From Ixodes scapularis (taxonomy: Eukaryota > Arthropoda > Arachnida > Ixodida > Ixodidae): a stretch of 64,000 nucleotides of DNA. The notes below the pieces were generated by a model, which was not told where the DNA came from, made no database searches, and was given only the letters and a program-made list of their open reading frames with translations. The stretch's first letter is position 1, and each line of letters opens with the position of its first letter. Of this stretch, positions 44,763 through 57,212 are shown piece by piece. The stretch is from positions 37,689,543-37,753,542 of the forward strand of contig NW_024609837.1 in NCBI RefSeq assembly GCF_016920785.2, read 5' to 3'. The position numbers and the translations under genes were made by a program.

Positions 44763-46600
44763 AGATCCTAGTATGAGGTACCTACTGGTCAAAGGTTTTT
44801 CGTGTTTAGTCGTATCTAGTTACATCTTCGGGGAAAACGAACGTGATATTCAGACTCACGGGATAAAAATACTTTAAAATTTACCTAGAACACTAGTGCT
44901 CTCAAGAATCTCTTTGACTTTTTTTTTTTTTAAGTCATAAAAGTTTACTTCAATTTGATTAATATGATCAACCAGCGGGGCGTGCCGAGGTAAAGAAGAG
45001 GAAGAACAAACATTGGTGTTTTGGTTCTTTCTGCGAAAACTTGCAAAAAGTTTCTTAGACATCCCCAATAGGGCGAGAGATTCTAAAACAGATCTTGAGA
45101 ATTATAATGTTTGAGAAACAAATGCTAAAACTATTGTAGGCGGTATCATTCTCTGTTAACCAGAATAGGGATTTGCACGACTTATTATGTCTCCCTCTTT
45201 TATTGGTTCTCTCGGTACATCCTCAGCTGCCTAACACTTCAAAAATATATATATATATATATAAATAAACTTCTATGGTTTTTTTTTTGCTACTTTTTAA
45301 ACTATCGAGGCACTCAGTCTTCGAGATCAAGTGAAGAGAGTTCTACAAGCTCACTTGAGATCTATATTCCGTTTCGTCTTATGTGTATGCGAAGGCAAAA
45401 ACTGCACAAGGGCGCTCAACATTGAGTGGTTATGCTATACAGCGCATTCCTAATGTAAAAGGGTCGTCAAGAAAAGAAAAGAAACAAAACATGTTTTATT
45501 TTGAAGTATGAACTTCGGTAGTTCTTATGCTGAAATGATAATAAAAAAAACGTATCGGTTTGCAAAAAAAAAGTTACTATGCGGCACCGTACGTATGCCA
45601 CTAAATGCAAAAGTGTCCTCACTGAATGTTACACTAGGTTAATTCGTCTCACAGGGGCATTAGTTGACACTTATTATAGGCAGAGAGAGTTGCGACGAAC
45701 GGAGATACATATGCAAGTATATGCTGCATGTGCGGTAAAAGGTGACATTGCCCATGTCGATGGGCACTTAGAGCTCATTAGACGCTGATTACCCGACGAA
45801 TTTTTAAGCATGAAATTTTTCAGTGAAGAGGTATAAAAACAACTCATCGAGTTACGTCTCGCACTTGCTGCTTGAACGTGCAAAATTTTTAATAAATAAG
45901 AGGCGTCGAAAGCGCGACTGTCGTTCCGTGTGTAACGCGCCAAAATCAAGCGCCCGAGAGAACTACTCAACTAAAATTAACATACACAATTATTAAAAAA
46001 ATACACTTACAAGGGTGCCGGCTAAGTCGCTGTTAAAAAGACGGCGGGTACGCGGAAAACATTTCAGCTCAACCCCGCAACAACCGCATGAACATCGCGC
46101 AAATATTTCAGATACGACCAGACGAATCTCTTAGCCGTTCCAACCAGGACATCCTTTTGAGCCGTACAGTTCGATTGGTTGACATCCGAAAGCCTTTCGG
46201 AGTCCGAGCGATTTGCATTGAGCCTGACCGGCGACGAGGATGAAAGCGCATTTGAGCGGAGAGGACGCTCGTTTGACGTCAATACCTTTCAGTGAATACC
46301 GGCTTTTGAAGTGACGCGTCTTGAATGCAGGATAAGCGAACGTTCGAATTCTCCTGGCGGGTGTCAGGAAAAAGCCCGATTTTCCGACACTTGTGACAAT
46401 GAGCGCCCTAATGCTTTCAACTTGCGAAAGTTGCGCCAAATGAGTTTCAACGAATCTAATATTTAGAAGCGCTCATGGGGCACTAATTATGATGTAGTGA
46501 TTCATTTTATGCAGTTGTAATGTTGCAACAACACTTGAATGCACCGGCGACTTTATTAACTGAACCAGAATTTTGATGTAAAACGTGCTTTGTCTTCTTA
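44763..46600. other. Unassigned spacer
   Basis: TA repeat at about 45247-45262. Frames of 64 to 102 codons at 45579-46439 overlap on both strands without recognised domains. Confidence 0.4.
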
Positions 46601-46622
46601 GGGGGGCCGGGGGGGGGGGGGG
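46601..46622. repeat. Poly-G tract
   Basis: G6, CC, then 14 G. Confidence 0.95.
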
Positions 46623-46735
46623 TTAGATATTTGTTAAGCCGCCTGTTAAAGCGATTCTTTTGGCTGAGCCAGGTGATGACGTCCCACCCCCTAGATCGAC
46701 AATGATTGTCTGGTTCTGTTTTTGGAAGAGGGCCA

Positions 46736-46850
46736 GGAGTTCAAAACCCGGGTCAGCGTCGGTATCTCCACTGCAAGAATCCATGTCGAGTGTGCATGCC
46801 CCTCGTTAGGCAGTCACTATACCAACCGATGAAGAACGCCGAGACCATAG
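46736..46850 (-). repeat. Possible tRNA-derived SINE head
   Basis: On the minus strand GGTTGGTATAGTGAC (46827-46813) resembles a tRNA A-box region, and CCGGGTTTTGAACTCC (46751-46736) resembles a B-box with a small insertion. The 62 bases between are longer than in most intron-less tRNAs. No clean cloverleaf is visible, so a functional tRNA is unlikely. A SINE head or tRNA pseudogene is possible. Confidence 0.35.
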
Positions 46851-48640
46851 ACGTCAATCCCAAACAAATCGGACTGAAACCATCTGTTTCACCTGCATCA
46901 CAATTGCACAGCCATTCGCTATGCATTTCTTGGCAGTTCCTATATAATTTCTTCTTCGGATTCCTAACGGGTATCAACGACCGTTTTCTTACTGCATACT
47001 AAAAACCCAAGCTAACATAGAGACCGCAAATGAAATACACTTGTAGTTTTAAATATGACGACATAAACATGTTTGTGCTATGTTTAGCTTCAACACACAT
47101 TTGTGCACAGGAAGCCCTGCATAATTTACTCACATTCCAGGTATCAAAATAGCTCCTTTCTTTTAAATGTGCCAAGTACAACGACTATAAGCATTATTCG
47201 CGACGAGCTTTATAACTGGTATGGGGTGAAGGATTTCTTTCCGTATCAACAAAGGGGGTTCTAGTAGTAATATTTTTTTGTTTAATGATCGACACTCAAG
47301 AGATGATGCGCCCAATTCTGCGTGCGTGCGCAGTATGCACCTAAATGTAACTATGTCAGGATTGTAATTGACTTACTTGCAACATCTGAAAACTCTGTAA
47401 TCCTAGTTTTTTATAAAAAAAAAATTCACTCAAAGTGTTAGAACCTAACGATCGAAATAATATTCTAGGAATTTTCAAAAACTTATCAGCGGCACACGAC
47501 CGCAAAAATTAAAAAAAAAAGAAGACCAACCTTCCTGTTTTCGTTTACTGGAGCAAACTAACTGCGATAAGTTGGCGACTGCAAAAGTACAGTGACCAAG
47601 GACGAAGCGTTGCGCTTCGATCGTCTCTCGTTTGGTCAATGCCCGGAACTTGCTAGCTCTCCAAAGCGATCCCTAAACAATCCGTTTTCTATTTGAATTA
47701 CGCTTTTCAGCGAAAACCTTACGACGTCGATCGGGTGTCAGCCGCCAATATTACAACGTCGGACCGCAGAGTTGTAGCCGATGGATCGAAAACAGCTAAC
47801 TATATATTCTCTGCTGGGACAATACATTTAGTCGCAAGTTGGATTGCCACAATATCTCGCTTTTTTATTTAGTTATACCTGGGTAAATGTCACCCGGTCT
47901 TGGCGTTTGTAAGAGTTAATAGGCGCTCGGAGAGCATCAAAAGTTGTAAGATAGTATTATGTCAAATTTAGTTATAAAACAAATTGAACCATAGCAATTT
48001 GTGGGCCTATCCTTTCTTTCTGAATAGGCCCTGAGTAAGGATGCTGAGCTGTTGTATGATAGTACTTATAATCCAGATGTATTAGAGCAAACAATCAAAT
48101 ATGTGGAACCTGTAGTGGCGTCGCTAGTTTATAAACATGTCATACGAATTTTGTTTTGAAAATAAACAAGAGAGAGTGAGAGCTTGAAAGTCTATCTGAG
48201 CTTTAAGCCTTGGTCGTACTGTTTAGTGATGCTTAATACGCAACGCTTCAGTGCAACGACATTCTCATAAAAATTATCAGTGAGTTTGTAATGTATTATT
48301 TTGGAATACATTAGAAACTCAATAGAAACTCAATGATAATTTTTTGTAAGGGCTTGCCCTTATTGTGGCTTAAAATCATGATTGCCAGTTATTTGAAGTT
48401 TTATCTGAAATCACAAGAAACGCTTTTCCGCCTTCCACAAATATTTAAGCAGTTAGCGACAAAGCAAAGAAATGTTACATAAGCTTCCTGGCAGCGAATC
48501 TAATGCTGATGAAGTCACACTTTTGAATCATGACGATCGGCAGTTGCGTCCGCTCTGCACAAGCACCAAAATGGCGGCGCCTACAACAATGTCGGGGTAC
48601 ATTTAGGGGCTCTAACATTGCTTATACATCATGCCAAAAG
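46851..48640. other. Unassigned A+T-rich spacer with one hairpin
   Basis: At 48268-48345, AAAATTATCA-TGAGTTT-TAATGTATT pairs with AATACATTA-AAACTCA-TGATAATTTT. The right arm contains an 11-base direct duplication (ATAGAAACTCA). No gene recognised. Confidence 0.45.
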
Positions 48641-48814
48641 CAGTCCGCATACAGATTCGAACGCGAGTCACCGCGACGTCCGTGTGCTTCAAGTGCCCAG
48701 GGCAATGAGTTCAAGGAAAAACGTGGCGCGCGGCATTCGAACCACGGATATTGCAGTGACTCGTGTTTGCAGACTGTCGTATGTGTAATGTATAAGCGGT
48801 GTGACCACAGCTTT
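48641..48814. repeat. Dispersed fold-back repeat, copy 2 (partner at 3515-3690)
   Basis: Same architecture as 3515-3690: inverted arms around CCGTG...TTCGAA and a GGCAATGAGTT centre. Its end is interrupted by the TTAA element at 48817; the partner copy at 3690 shows the uninterrupted CTTTAAGA. Confidence 0.65.
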
Positions 48815-48816
48815 AA

Positions 48817-49254
48817 AAGGATACTAAACCGAACTTTTTTGTGTCCATAATAGGTGGCACACGACCTTTCCATGAACTTGTACCCGCCGGTAAGCACGAG
48901 CACACGGAACTAAATTGCCATCATAGTCCCCCATCCACGCTTAAGATGACAGTAAAATGTATGGGCTTCGGGTAAAAGGATAATAAAAACATGATTTTCA
49001 TCTCTTCAAGTTAACGCTACATGTTACGCCAATTAATCGCCTACTTTTTACGCCAGAACCAAAAGAGAGATGAAAGCCACGTCTTTATTTTCTTTTTGCC
49101 CGGAACCCGTACATTTCACCGTAATCTTAAGCGTGAATGGGGGACTATGACGTCAATTTAGTTGCGCGTGCTCGCGCATACCAGCGGCTGCTGGCTTGTG
49201 GAAAGATTGTGCTCCACTTATTATAGACAGGGAAATGTTTGGATCAGCATCCTT
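48817..49254. mobile_element. Intact 438-bp TTAA-flanked MITE (family M1)
   Basis: The ends are AAGGATACTAAACC and, reverse complemented, AAGGATGCTGATCC, with long sub-terminal pairing of roughly 200 bases per arm, so almost the whole element is a fold-back. TTAA sits on both sides (48813-48816 and 49255-49258). No coding capacity. A second copy of the same family is at 60289-61550. Confidence 0.88.
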
Positions 49255-49419
49255 TTAAGATTTATAAATGAGTGTGTGAGTCTTTGCGTGTGCGTTGTGT
49301 GTCTTTGTTACATTCAGGAATTCACAAATATAAAAATAACGACTTCTGTTCAGAAAAAATGTTGTCGAGGCTGCCAGCTCTCCCACAGATGAAAGATGTT
49401 ATGCGCCTCAAAGTGTCTA

Positions 49420-49760
49420 ATTAACGACACGAAAGTGTGTCTGACGAAAGCGTCGTCGAACGTGCGAAAACCGTCGATGATTGCGTTGGCGGGGAGTCGG
49501 TCAAGTATGCCGCGCCGTTCACCCAACGGCCGCGCAAATTCAAATGGCGGTGGCAAAGCCTCCTTTCGAGGGAAAGCGCACTTCGGACTGGCAATTTCGC
49601 CCGAGGCGAGCGAGTCCTCGTCGGTATCGTTCCTTTACTATCTGCCGCTTCACTGAGACCTTTGATGTGGTTCAGATATTTCGGAAGGCGTGAGACGCCA
49701 GAAAACGGCAATGAGCCCGCTGAAAAAAGTGAAAGGTGGTTTAGCAATACGGCATGCCTA
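49420..49760. other. CpG-rich island, possible promoter or exon, unassigned
   Basis: Open frames overlap in several phases (a 125-codon plus frame at 49437-49814 and a 108-codon minus frame at 49421-49747), as expected from G+C-rich DNA with few stops. A donor-like GAG|GTAAAA lies at about 49786-49792 on the plus strand. I recognise no protein. It could be a 5' exon or old repeat. Confidence 0.25.
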
Positions 49761-52015
49761 TTGCAGCTTCATTCAACGATTGGAGGTAAAATACTCTGCT
49801 TCATGTGCTGGTAACATTGTTTTTATCAAGATTTATATTATGGCCTCGCGCTTATAGCGCGCCATGGTATGAGAGAGTGAAAAGAAGTGCATATATAGGA
49901 GTTAGAGACTTGGGGGCTTAAATAGGATGACGCTCAATAAAACCGCGAAGCTCGTATGTTCGTCTTCGGTTGGTGTCAAAAGCAAGACCCTTTGTGTATA
50001 GTCCTGCTGCCCCTAAATATAGAAAGCGGAAAGTATACATGCAAGGAGTCGTTTAATTTGCGACACAACTGTGCAATATAAATATTACAATTTTAATAAA
50101 GGCAACGGAAGTGCCCTCCGTAGTTTAAGATATTCATTGGAAAATGGCCGTACTGCCAAACCTTTCTTGTAATATCTTTATGCTCTAAAACCTCACTTTT
50201 GATGACACACAGCGGTCGCACTGCGCCATAGAGCTTCTTTTAAACTTCCCCCAGGCCTGAAGCCTCACAACAAATTTATATCAATTTTTTTTTATTCTGT
50301 CCATGCTGTCGTAGTCAAGCCGGTTTCTGCTTGGCTGCATAAGCTTTGAAGAAACTGCGCTTCCAAACTTTTGCGATAGCAGGAAATCCCGTGACAAATC
50401 TAGGTCATGCGAAGCCGGGTCAAGCCGGGAAAAGCCAAGACATTTCCGATATCCTGTAGTAAAGGAAGAACTCTCCAGACGCATTAGACGGAGCTACTAT
50501 TAATTCTGTCGAGCCAGGTTAACTCATGCCTTTTCTAAGTAAGCCTATTAAATAGAGCTACCTTAAACCTGTACATATGTACGTAGATTAGAGTAATACA
50601 TTTTACTGTAGGAAGCGCGCCGAGCATTCAGACACTCTCTGAAAGGTGTCTGGAAAGAAAATAACGTTAAACTCAATGCAGAAATTGCATATCACTGACG
50701 AAAACAGTCTTCGTCTGTGTCTGACGGTGAGATCTTGGATAATATTTTGGACTTCCAGAAAAGTATGGTGCTTAAAAATGGCTTCTTCTGCATATTGAAA
50801 CAAGTGGCACCGAGGGGATTCGCAAGTGCTTGTAGACAAGTAGAGTACGCAAATAATAAAGGAAGTTATTCTATTTGTAATTTGTTTATGCTCACTCGTA
50901 GCATTATCAAATAAACAAGCTGATGTTTTAAAACATTGGTTCGTTAGGTCACGTGCGCGCAGAAAAAATAAAATGGTTCAGTTTCTCGCTTTCAAATATT
51001 TGGGCTGCTTCCACAGCCAACACGCAATCCAGACAAGGCCAAGCGAACTCCAGAGATCCACAGTAATTTGTAGAATTCATGATGTATGGAGGGGGATGAG
51101 GGAAAACTAAAATGACGGGCAGATACAACATTTCGGGGCTGCGGGATTTTTACGATTTTACAGTTTTTTTTCCTATTTTTATTGGAGCAAAGTAGCCATT
51201 TCTACAGGTTAAGTCAGTACTACCTAGACTTATCTTTCAAATCAAGGTAGAAGCGTGAAAGTTGACGAATGGCAAGTTCATGCCAAGCATGGCAAATCCA
51301 AAACAAGGCAAATCGAGAGCAAGCCAGGGCAAGAAAACACGTACCTAGATATTTTATTTAAATTGATATCTGCCTTTGTTATGGTCCCACAGTGAACCCA
51401 GTCGAAGCCACACATAGCCTAAACGTCCATAGCTATTCCTAGTGGAGCGGGTTAGCTGCGTCTGTTAGAACAACAGTCAATATCACTTAATTGGGGCAAG
51501 CCGGGCCAAGTCAAAACGTTCACGCGCAAAACTGTAGGACAGTTTCATTGTCGCATACAGTAGTGAAGCTAGTTTCCGACAGCGACACGACGGGTTTTAT
51601 CAAATTAGCTTAATCTATTGATAGAGTAATTGATATGTTTGCCCAATGGCTAGCGTGCTGGTCAGAGCCGTCCGCGGGGGTCGATGCGACATAAAGCAAA
51701 CGTGCTGCTCGATCATCACATATCCGCCATTTTGAGTCAGTTTTGCTGCGGTCGCACTGCGCCTGGTAATGGTTAGTAGTACCTGAAGCATCGACTGGGC
51801 TGTTCCTCGGGGCGGGCGTCCGGTTATCAATATTTGGGTGGTTTTCATTCGACGGAGATAGAGGCGGCGTGGCGTCCATCTTATCTACAAAACCTGGTTT
51901 TGTATTTCTACTAACGGGGCTTAGTTACGTCCAACGTTTCAAGTGCCGCATTTCGAAGAGCTGGCGCCACATTGCGCCTCTTTGTGGTGCCTGTGGTGAA
52001 ATTACATTGTAAGAA
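49761..52015. other. Unassigned spacer
   Basis: Short CAAGCCGGG-type degenerate repeats lie near 50405-50440 and again near 51290-51335 and 51497-51515. An 89-codon minus frame at 51610-51879, with a proline-rich start, has no domain I know. Confidence 0.35.
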
Positions 52016-52020
52016 TTGTC

Positions 52021-52297
52021 TGCGCGTCTACTTATCCGCAAAACACTCGAAGAGCCAATCTCTGCGATCTACGGAACCAGCTCAGCGAATGGTGAGGTAG
52101 AACATCTGTTTAGACCTAAAAAATAAGTCTGCATTGTGGCATTACAAAATTCAATCATGACGCTTTGCATTGCGTAATGACAAAGCGCAGACTTAATTTT
52201 TAAGTATAAACGGATGTTCCGCTTCATCATTCGCTGAGCTGATTTCGTAGATCGCAGATTGGCTCTTTCAGTGTTTTGCAAGTAAGTAGACGCGCAA
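52021..52297. mobile_element. Near-complete 277-bp fold-back element
   Basis: The left half (52021-52150) and right half (52165-52297) are reverse complements over about 125 bases, with scattered substitutions. Landmarks are TGCGCGTCTACTTA, GCAAAACACT, GAGCCAATCT, CAGCTCAGCGAATG and AAGTCTGC. The central loop is only about 15-30 bases. No coding capacity. No clear target duplication. Confidence 0.88.
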
Positions 52298-52299
52298 GC

Positions 52300-55200
52300 A
52301 TTTCTTAGAGTGCAACAGCGATTGTAAATAAATAAATAAACCAGACGTTCTCCCACAAGTCGGAAGTTTTAAGTGCACAAGAAGAAAGCAGACATGAAGA
52401 TATCTAGTTGTCCGACCTAGTCCTTCGGCTTTTTAGCATCTCGATTCTTCCATCTCGATAAAACCTTTAGAAATCGTCGCATCTACGCACCGTTGTGCGA
52501 TTAGCTAATTTCAGTGGGGCGAGATTACGCTAATTGGTGAACTGGTCTTGTATAAAATATGCTCAGTGAGTTTATTAGTATAACAAGGTATGAACATATT
52601 TATATATGCGCATTGATTGAAAAGCATGTCCGCTTATTTTTTGGGGTACGACGTTTGTTCGCATACCACCATGCTTCGTCTGTTCACCAGGTTTGATAGA
52701 AAGTCTTTTGCTAAGGCATCGTGTTATTCGAAGCTCGAATTTTCTGCGGAATTCGCTACGTATCTTTATTGTATAGCGCCGGAACCGTTGTCTATAGAAC
52801 ATTCCTAAAATATGCATCTGGCAGGTGCCATTTTAAGTGTTCGTGCGTTTCATTTCTGCTTTGCTCGCATTAAGAACGTTCTCGAGCTTGACTGTGATCA
52901 TCACACGTGATTTTGTATACAACGGATTGGTGTATACTATCTTGGCTACGTTTTTCCTTGGTCAGTTACATGCGTCAGTCTCCTGCAAAGCATAGAAATC
53001 TAAGAGGTATTTAGCGAGGCTGAAACAGAACCAGCAATCTGTTGCTCCACAGCAACCCATGTTCTTTTATTACGCTCACTTCTGATGAGTGGAGTGGCAG
53101 GAAAAAGTTTTTCGCACCAAGGCACAAAAAAAAACTAGGCCGCGTTTGTGCTATTCAGCGGTGTTTACGGTACCTGGCCTGGTAAACAAATCAAACCAAA
53201 CTTTTTTTCTGACAAATTGGTTTTCTATCGACCCGTTACCCTCTATGCTTCTTTGAGCATTATCATCTAATTAGCATTATCCTCTCTATCCTTTTGAATA
53301 ACACGGCGCAACTTTCATGACGGGCTCATCAATAATTTGCGAAACAAGTACACGAAGACAGGTCGTAGCATTTAGACACAAATTAGGAGCAGCGGTAGGG
53401 TCACATTTTTCCTGTTTGCTTTTTATTTTTTATCTTTATTTACTACTGGTCCTATTTTTGCCTCACGCGGTGCTTTGTTCTGTTTGCGAAATATAGCTGG
53501 CCCGATACTTACGTGAGGTCGGATCGTAAATTAAGCGGTATTTTAATTGTGCCCGTGTGTTTGTGTAACAAGGAAAGGATTTCCTGAAAAAATAGGGCAA
53601 GCGCTCCACGTCTAGTGTTAAATAAATAACGCGAAAGTATTTCTAGTTCTTTTTTCTAGGCGCATGTTAAAAATGACTTATTTGTGATATTGGTCAAATG
53701 TGACTGCATGGCGGCGAGTTCGAGAGCAAGCTCATATGCTTTGATGATCAGCTTTATTTTGCAACTGGTGAATTCATCGGTGAATCTCCCGTTTATCGAC
53801 GACTACTATTAGATTAGGCCTGTTATGCCTCTACTGTGCCATTTCAATCTTTTCGGTGTCTATTAAAGGAAATATCTATAGAAAGCACGTTATTGGTAAA
53901 ATACCGAAAGCAGAGTTGACGACAACATGTTAATGGCTTGATACCCCCGAAGCGAAGCTCTTCACCGATCGGTTGCTCTTTCGTAGGCGAACATCACCAA
54001 ACAAAACTTGTAACAACCTTTAAATATTTTGTATTAAGCGAACCTTCAGCTAAGTGTCGTTAACCTGTTTTGAGTTTAGGCCGTCATTGTCGCTTTTGTT
54101 TTGCATTTTTTGGTGGAAAGACTGCATCTCTTAGGTCCAGGTTTAACACAAATCCATTACATTCCATGACTTTTTGGACCTTTGTATGCTGGAATTAAGT
54201 AATATTGTTTCAGACAGGGCCATCGTACCTGATTCGGAGGGCCCATTTACAATCCTAACAGAATTGTAGATAGTGTCCCGTATTTTATTTACAAGGCATC
54301 TTAAACTGATTAGCCTCTAATTAAATGTGTTTAGGTGTCAGTTCCACACAAGAGTTGGAATGAGTAGGCTACGGTAACAAATCTGTGTCGTGATTTAAAG
54401 TTACCTAACCAAGCAATCTCAACTCTTCGGGCTTAACATAATTTTGAGTTCTCGAAATACTCTCTTTTATAAAGCGCTAGGCCGTTTGAAGTGGGCTTTG
54501 ACATTATAGTACATCTTATACTGTTACATTATAGTAACAGTATAAAACGTTCTTCAGTACATCTGAAAACGCCAAAAAAGGTTCCGCAACGCATTAATAG
54601 TCGCCGCTGCACCGTCTTCCATGAACACTATCGGGAACTGGCTTTTGCTGTTTTCCGTGAAAGATGTTCAGTTGAATGGAAGTTAGACATAATAGACAAG
54701 GCTGACGCCATTTGTTCCGAAACGCAGAATAAAATCTCTATGATAGAGCAGATCCAAAAAGAGTCCAGCACTCTTCTTGCTCAAAACGACGCCTAGCTTT
54801 CAAAACGCCAGCCGATTTGTGACATTGCGATGCATGGTTTTCCATCTTCACGCGTGCTTAGACGGGATTGGTAAATTTAGGAGATAAAAAACGGGCTACA
54901 TTTATCGCTGAGCTCCATATATCTATCCTTCGCGTCAGCCTGCTTGTCTCCCCTGCGTTCCTGCGTTTCGTCGCTGTGTTTCGGTAAGGCAAGATGCAAA
55001 AAAAAAAAAAAAAAGATAATTTTTTATACAAATGAAGAAAACAAAAATGAAGCCCCCCTGCTGCTTTTGCCTCGTTATCAGGAGCTCCGTGTGCGCAACA
55101 GGATTTGGGGTGTCTACTGAAGCAGGAAAACGGAAACCTCGAGCTAAAGCACGTCCTCTCGAAAGAGTACGCACACACAATGGAAAAACATCACGAGAGT

Positions 55201-56679
55201 CTGGAAGAAAAAGGCGGCCGCTGAGTTGGTACTTTCTACGGTACAAGAGGCTCCGCTTGAAAAAGATGTCTGCCGGCGTGCAATAGAACTGCATCCTTGT
55301 GTGCTCGCGAAGACGTGATGCGAATGGGGTTCGCGATGGAGCTGGGCGGCTTGGGTTGACCCGAAGGTCCTCAAGCGTCGAGTTGATTGTCACCCGAACA
55401 TAGAAGGAAAACAGATTGTGCTATACGGTCGCTTGGAACAAGTCTCCAACTGGACGGTCGACACGGCTCCTCTAACGAAATGTTTCCGATGTGCCAGCGA
55501 AAATTTCTGCAAGAGCCGACAGATAATATTTCTTCGAGTGGCCTCAATACTGGTGTTTGAGTGGGGAAGTTCAGGCTGAGGCCGACAGACGCAGGTGGTG
55601 CTCTCGTCACGGCGTACGATCCTAGGGTGTTTACATGTCTCTCTGTCTCAGGCTGAAGACATTCATTGTCGCCCTGAATGCGCCAGCACGTGACGCCCTC
55701 GCGCACTCGGTGAGTGACTTGGGCGGTAAAATGGTGTCTATGCCTTAACCAAAGCTACGCGCTCGAGCTGAGTGACACTGGTTTCAGCGCACTTCAAAAT
55801 GAATAAAACAAAAAAAAATAAAATAAAAACGATTGGGCGGAAAATTGGCTGAGATATTACAACTCAAGCAAAAGCGCGCCTGTGTATGAAGGCACTCTAG
55901 CCGTTCCAACCCGTGCCTGCTGGATTTTATTTGAACTGGATGAATACAAAGCGATCCGAGCGGATCAGGTAGCAGCTGTATTCACGTTTGCTGCTGTTCC
56001 GCTGCCAAGATTGTGGCGATCACGAGAGTTACGACGTCATTGGGATGACGCACCAAAAGGCGCCGTAATCAGAACCCATTAGCATCAATCTCTGCTCGAA
56101 GAAATCGCTTTAAGTTTTCTTTTTTTCGCGCTCCGCCACTAAACGGAATGGTTGGGCCCCCAGCACTTCTCACATTGATGTTATTTGCGATTCTGTTGAT
56201 GCTTTCAATTCTCGAATATTGTTGTAATTGACATAAAGCGAATTTGGAAATAGAAAATTATTGTCTTTTAGCTCTGTATAATTTACTTTGCATAGTTATT
56301 ATCAAAGTTTAAAACTTTTTGTACCTGTATGTGTATTTCTTCATGCAAATAAGGCTCAACTTTTTAATTATCTCTCAAAGCGACTTTTTCTATGTACTCT
56401 TTTTTAACTCTTTTTTGGGCCAACGTTTTGTCTGCAGTATGCTCTAAATTAGGCATATGAAACAAAAGACTCACTAAGGAGACCAATCGAAGGCGCATTC
56501 CAGGTTGAGACAGGGCATTCATTAAATGTAAGCTGAAACACTTCTTTGAAAAGTGCGATAAAGGTTGACTCTACCGTAGTTTTACCCAAAAATCTAAATA
56601 TCACGTTAGTGTTCCCCGATGGTGTAAGTAAACGCCAAAAAACACGAAAAACCTCCTTCCAGTCGTGGATAAAAGGATT
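52300..56679. other. Unassigned spacer
   Basis: No gene recognised. A perfect 12-bp stem, TTATACTGTTAC with GTAACAGTATAA, lies at 54516-54545. A 101-codon frame at 54491-54796 runs through it and shows no known domain. Overlapping frames at 54850-55700 also show none. Confidence 0.4.
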
Positions 56680-56995
56680 TTTCGGCCGCCATTCGCGTGT
56701 CGCTCTAAAGGCGTGCGTGCAGATACAAGCTTGCCAGGTGTATTCCTCTACACTGGCACCAGTCGTGACGTCTTTTTTCGTACTTTTTAAAAATGGTAAA
56801 AGTGCGCGTGCATCGCATTGATAGGCGTTAAAGATGCTCCTGAGCGGAGGTTCCGAAAACTCGTTCGGTGGCGTAATGTTCCAGGAAGGAGGACCTTCAG
56901 CGGTACTTTGAATATTATTTTCTGCACCCTCCATGAACGTTATTAAAAACAAAAACTTAATATTCGAGATTTTGGATGTCAAACAAAGACGATTT
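56680..56995 (+). repeat. Dispersed repeat family R1, copy 4 (longest)
   Basis: Joins both parts of the family: the GCGTGTCGCTC...AGTGCGCGTGCAT part seen at 21640-21890 and the CTTCAGCG...AATATTCGAGAT part seen at 24060-24280. The 186-codon minus-strand frame at 56449-57009 reads through it and is probably not a gene. Confidence 0.65.
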
Positions 56996-57140
56996 AAGTG
57001 CTTGCTCAAATACGAGACTGCTTCGGCTTATCTTAAAGCCGAGAACAGAAAGCGTGAATGGGTCACTCAAAGACATGCCAACATTTTTGCACGGACATTA
57101 CACCACAGACAATGCAATGGCACTTTGTTAGTAGAGCCCT

Positions 57141-57212
57141 GCATATCCGCGGCTTATCCGCGGATATCCGCAGATATCCGCAGTAAACTGGCGGATGCGG
57201 ATAAAAATACAT
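57141..57212. repeat. Short GCGGATATCC-type palindromic repeat
   Basis: TATCCGCGG and TATCCGCAG units alternate in a short array (57141-57185), followed by GCGGATGCGGATA. Confidence 0.8.

Noticed and set aside
56449..57009. 186-codon minus-strand frame
   Set aside because: Runs through dispersed repeat R1, whose other copies do not keep the frame.
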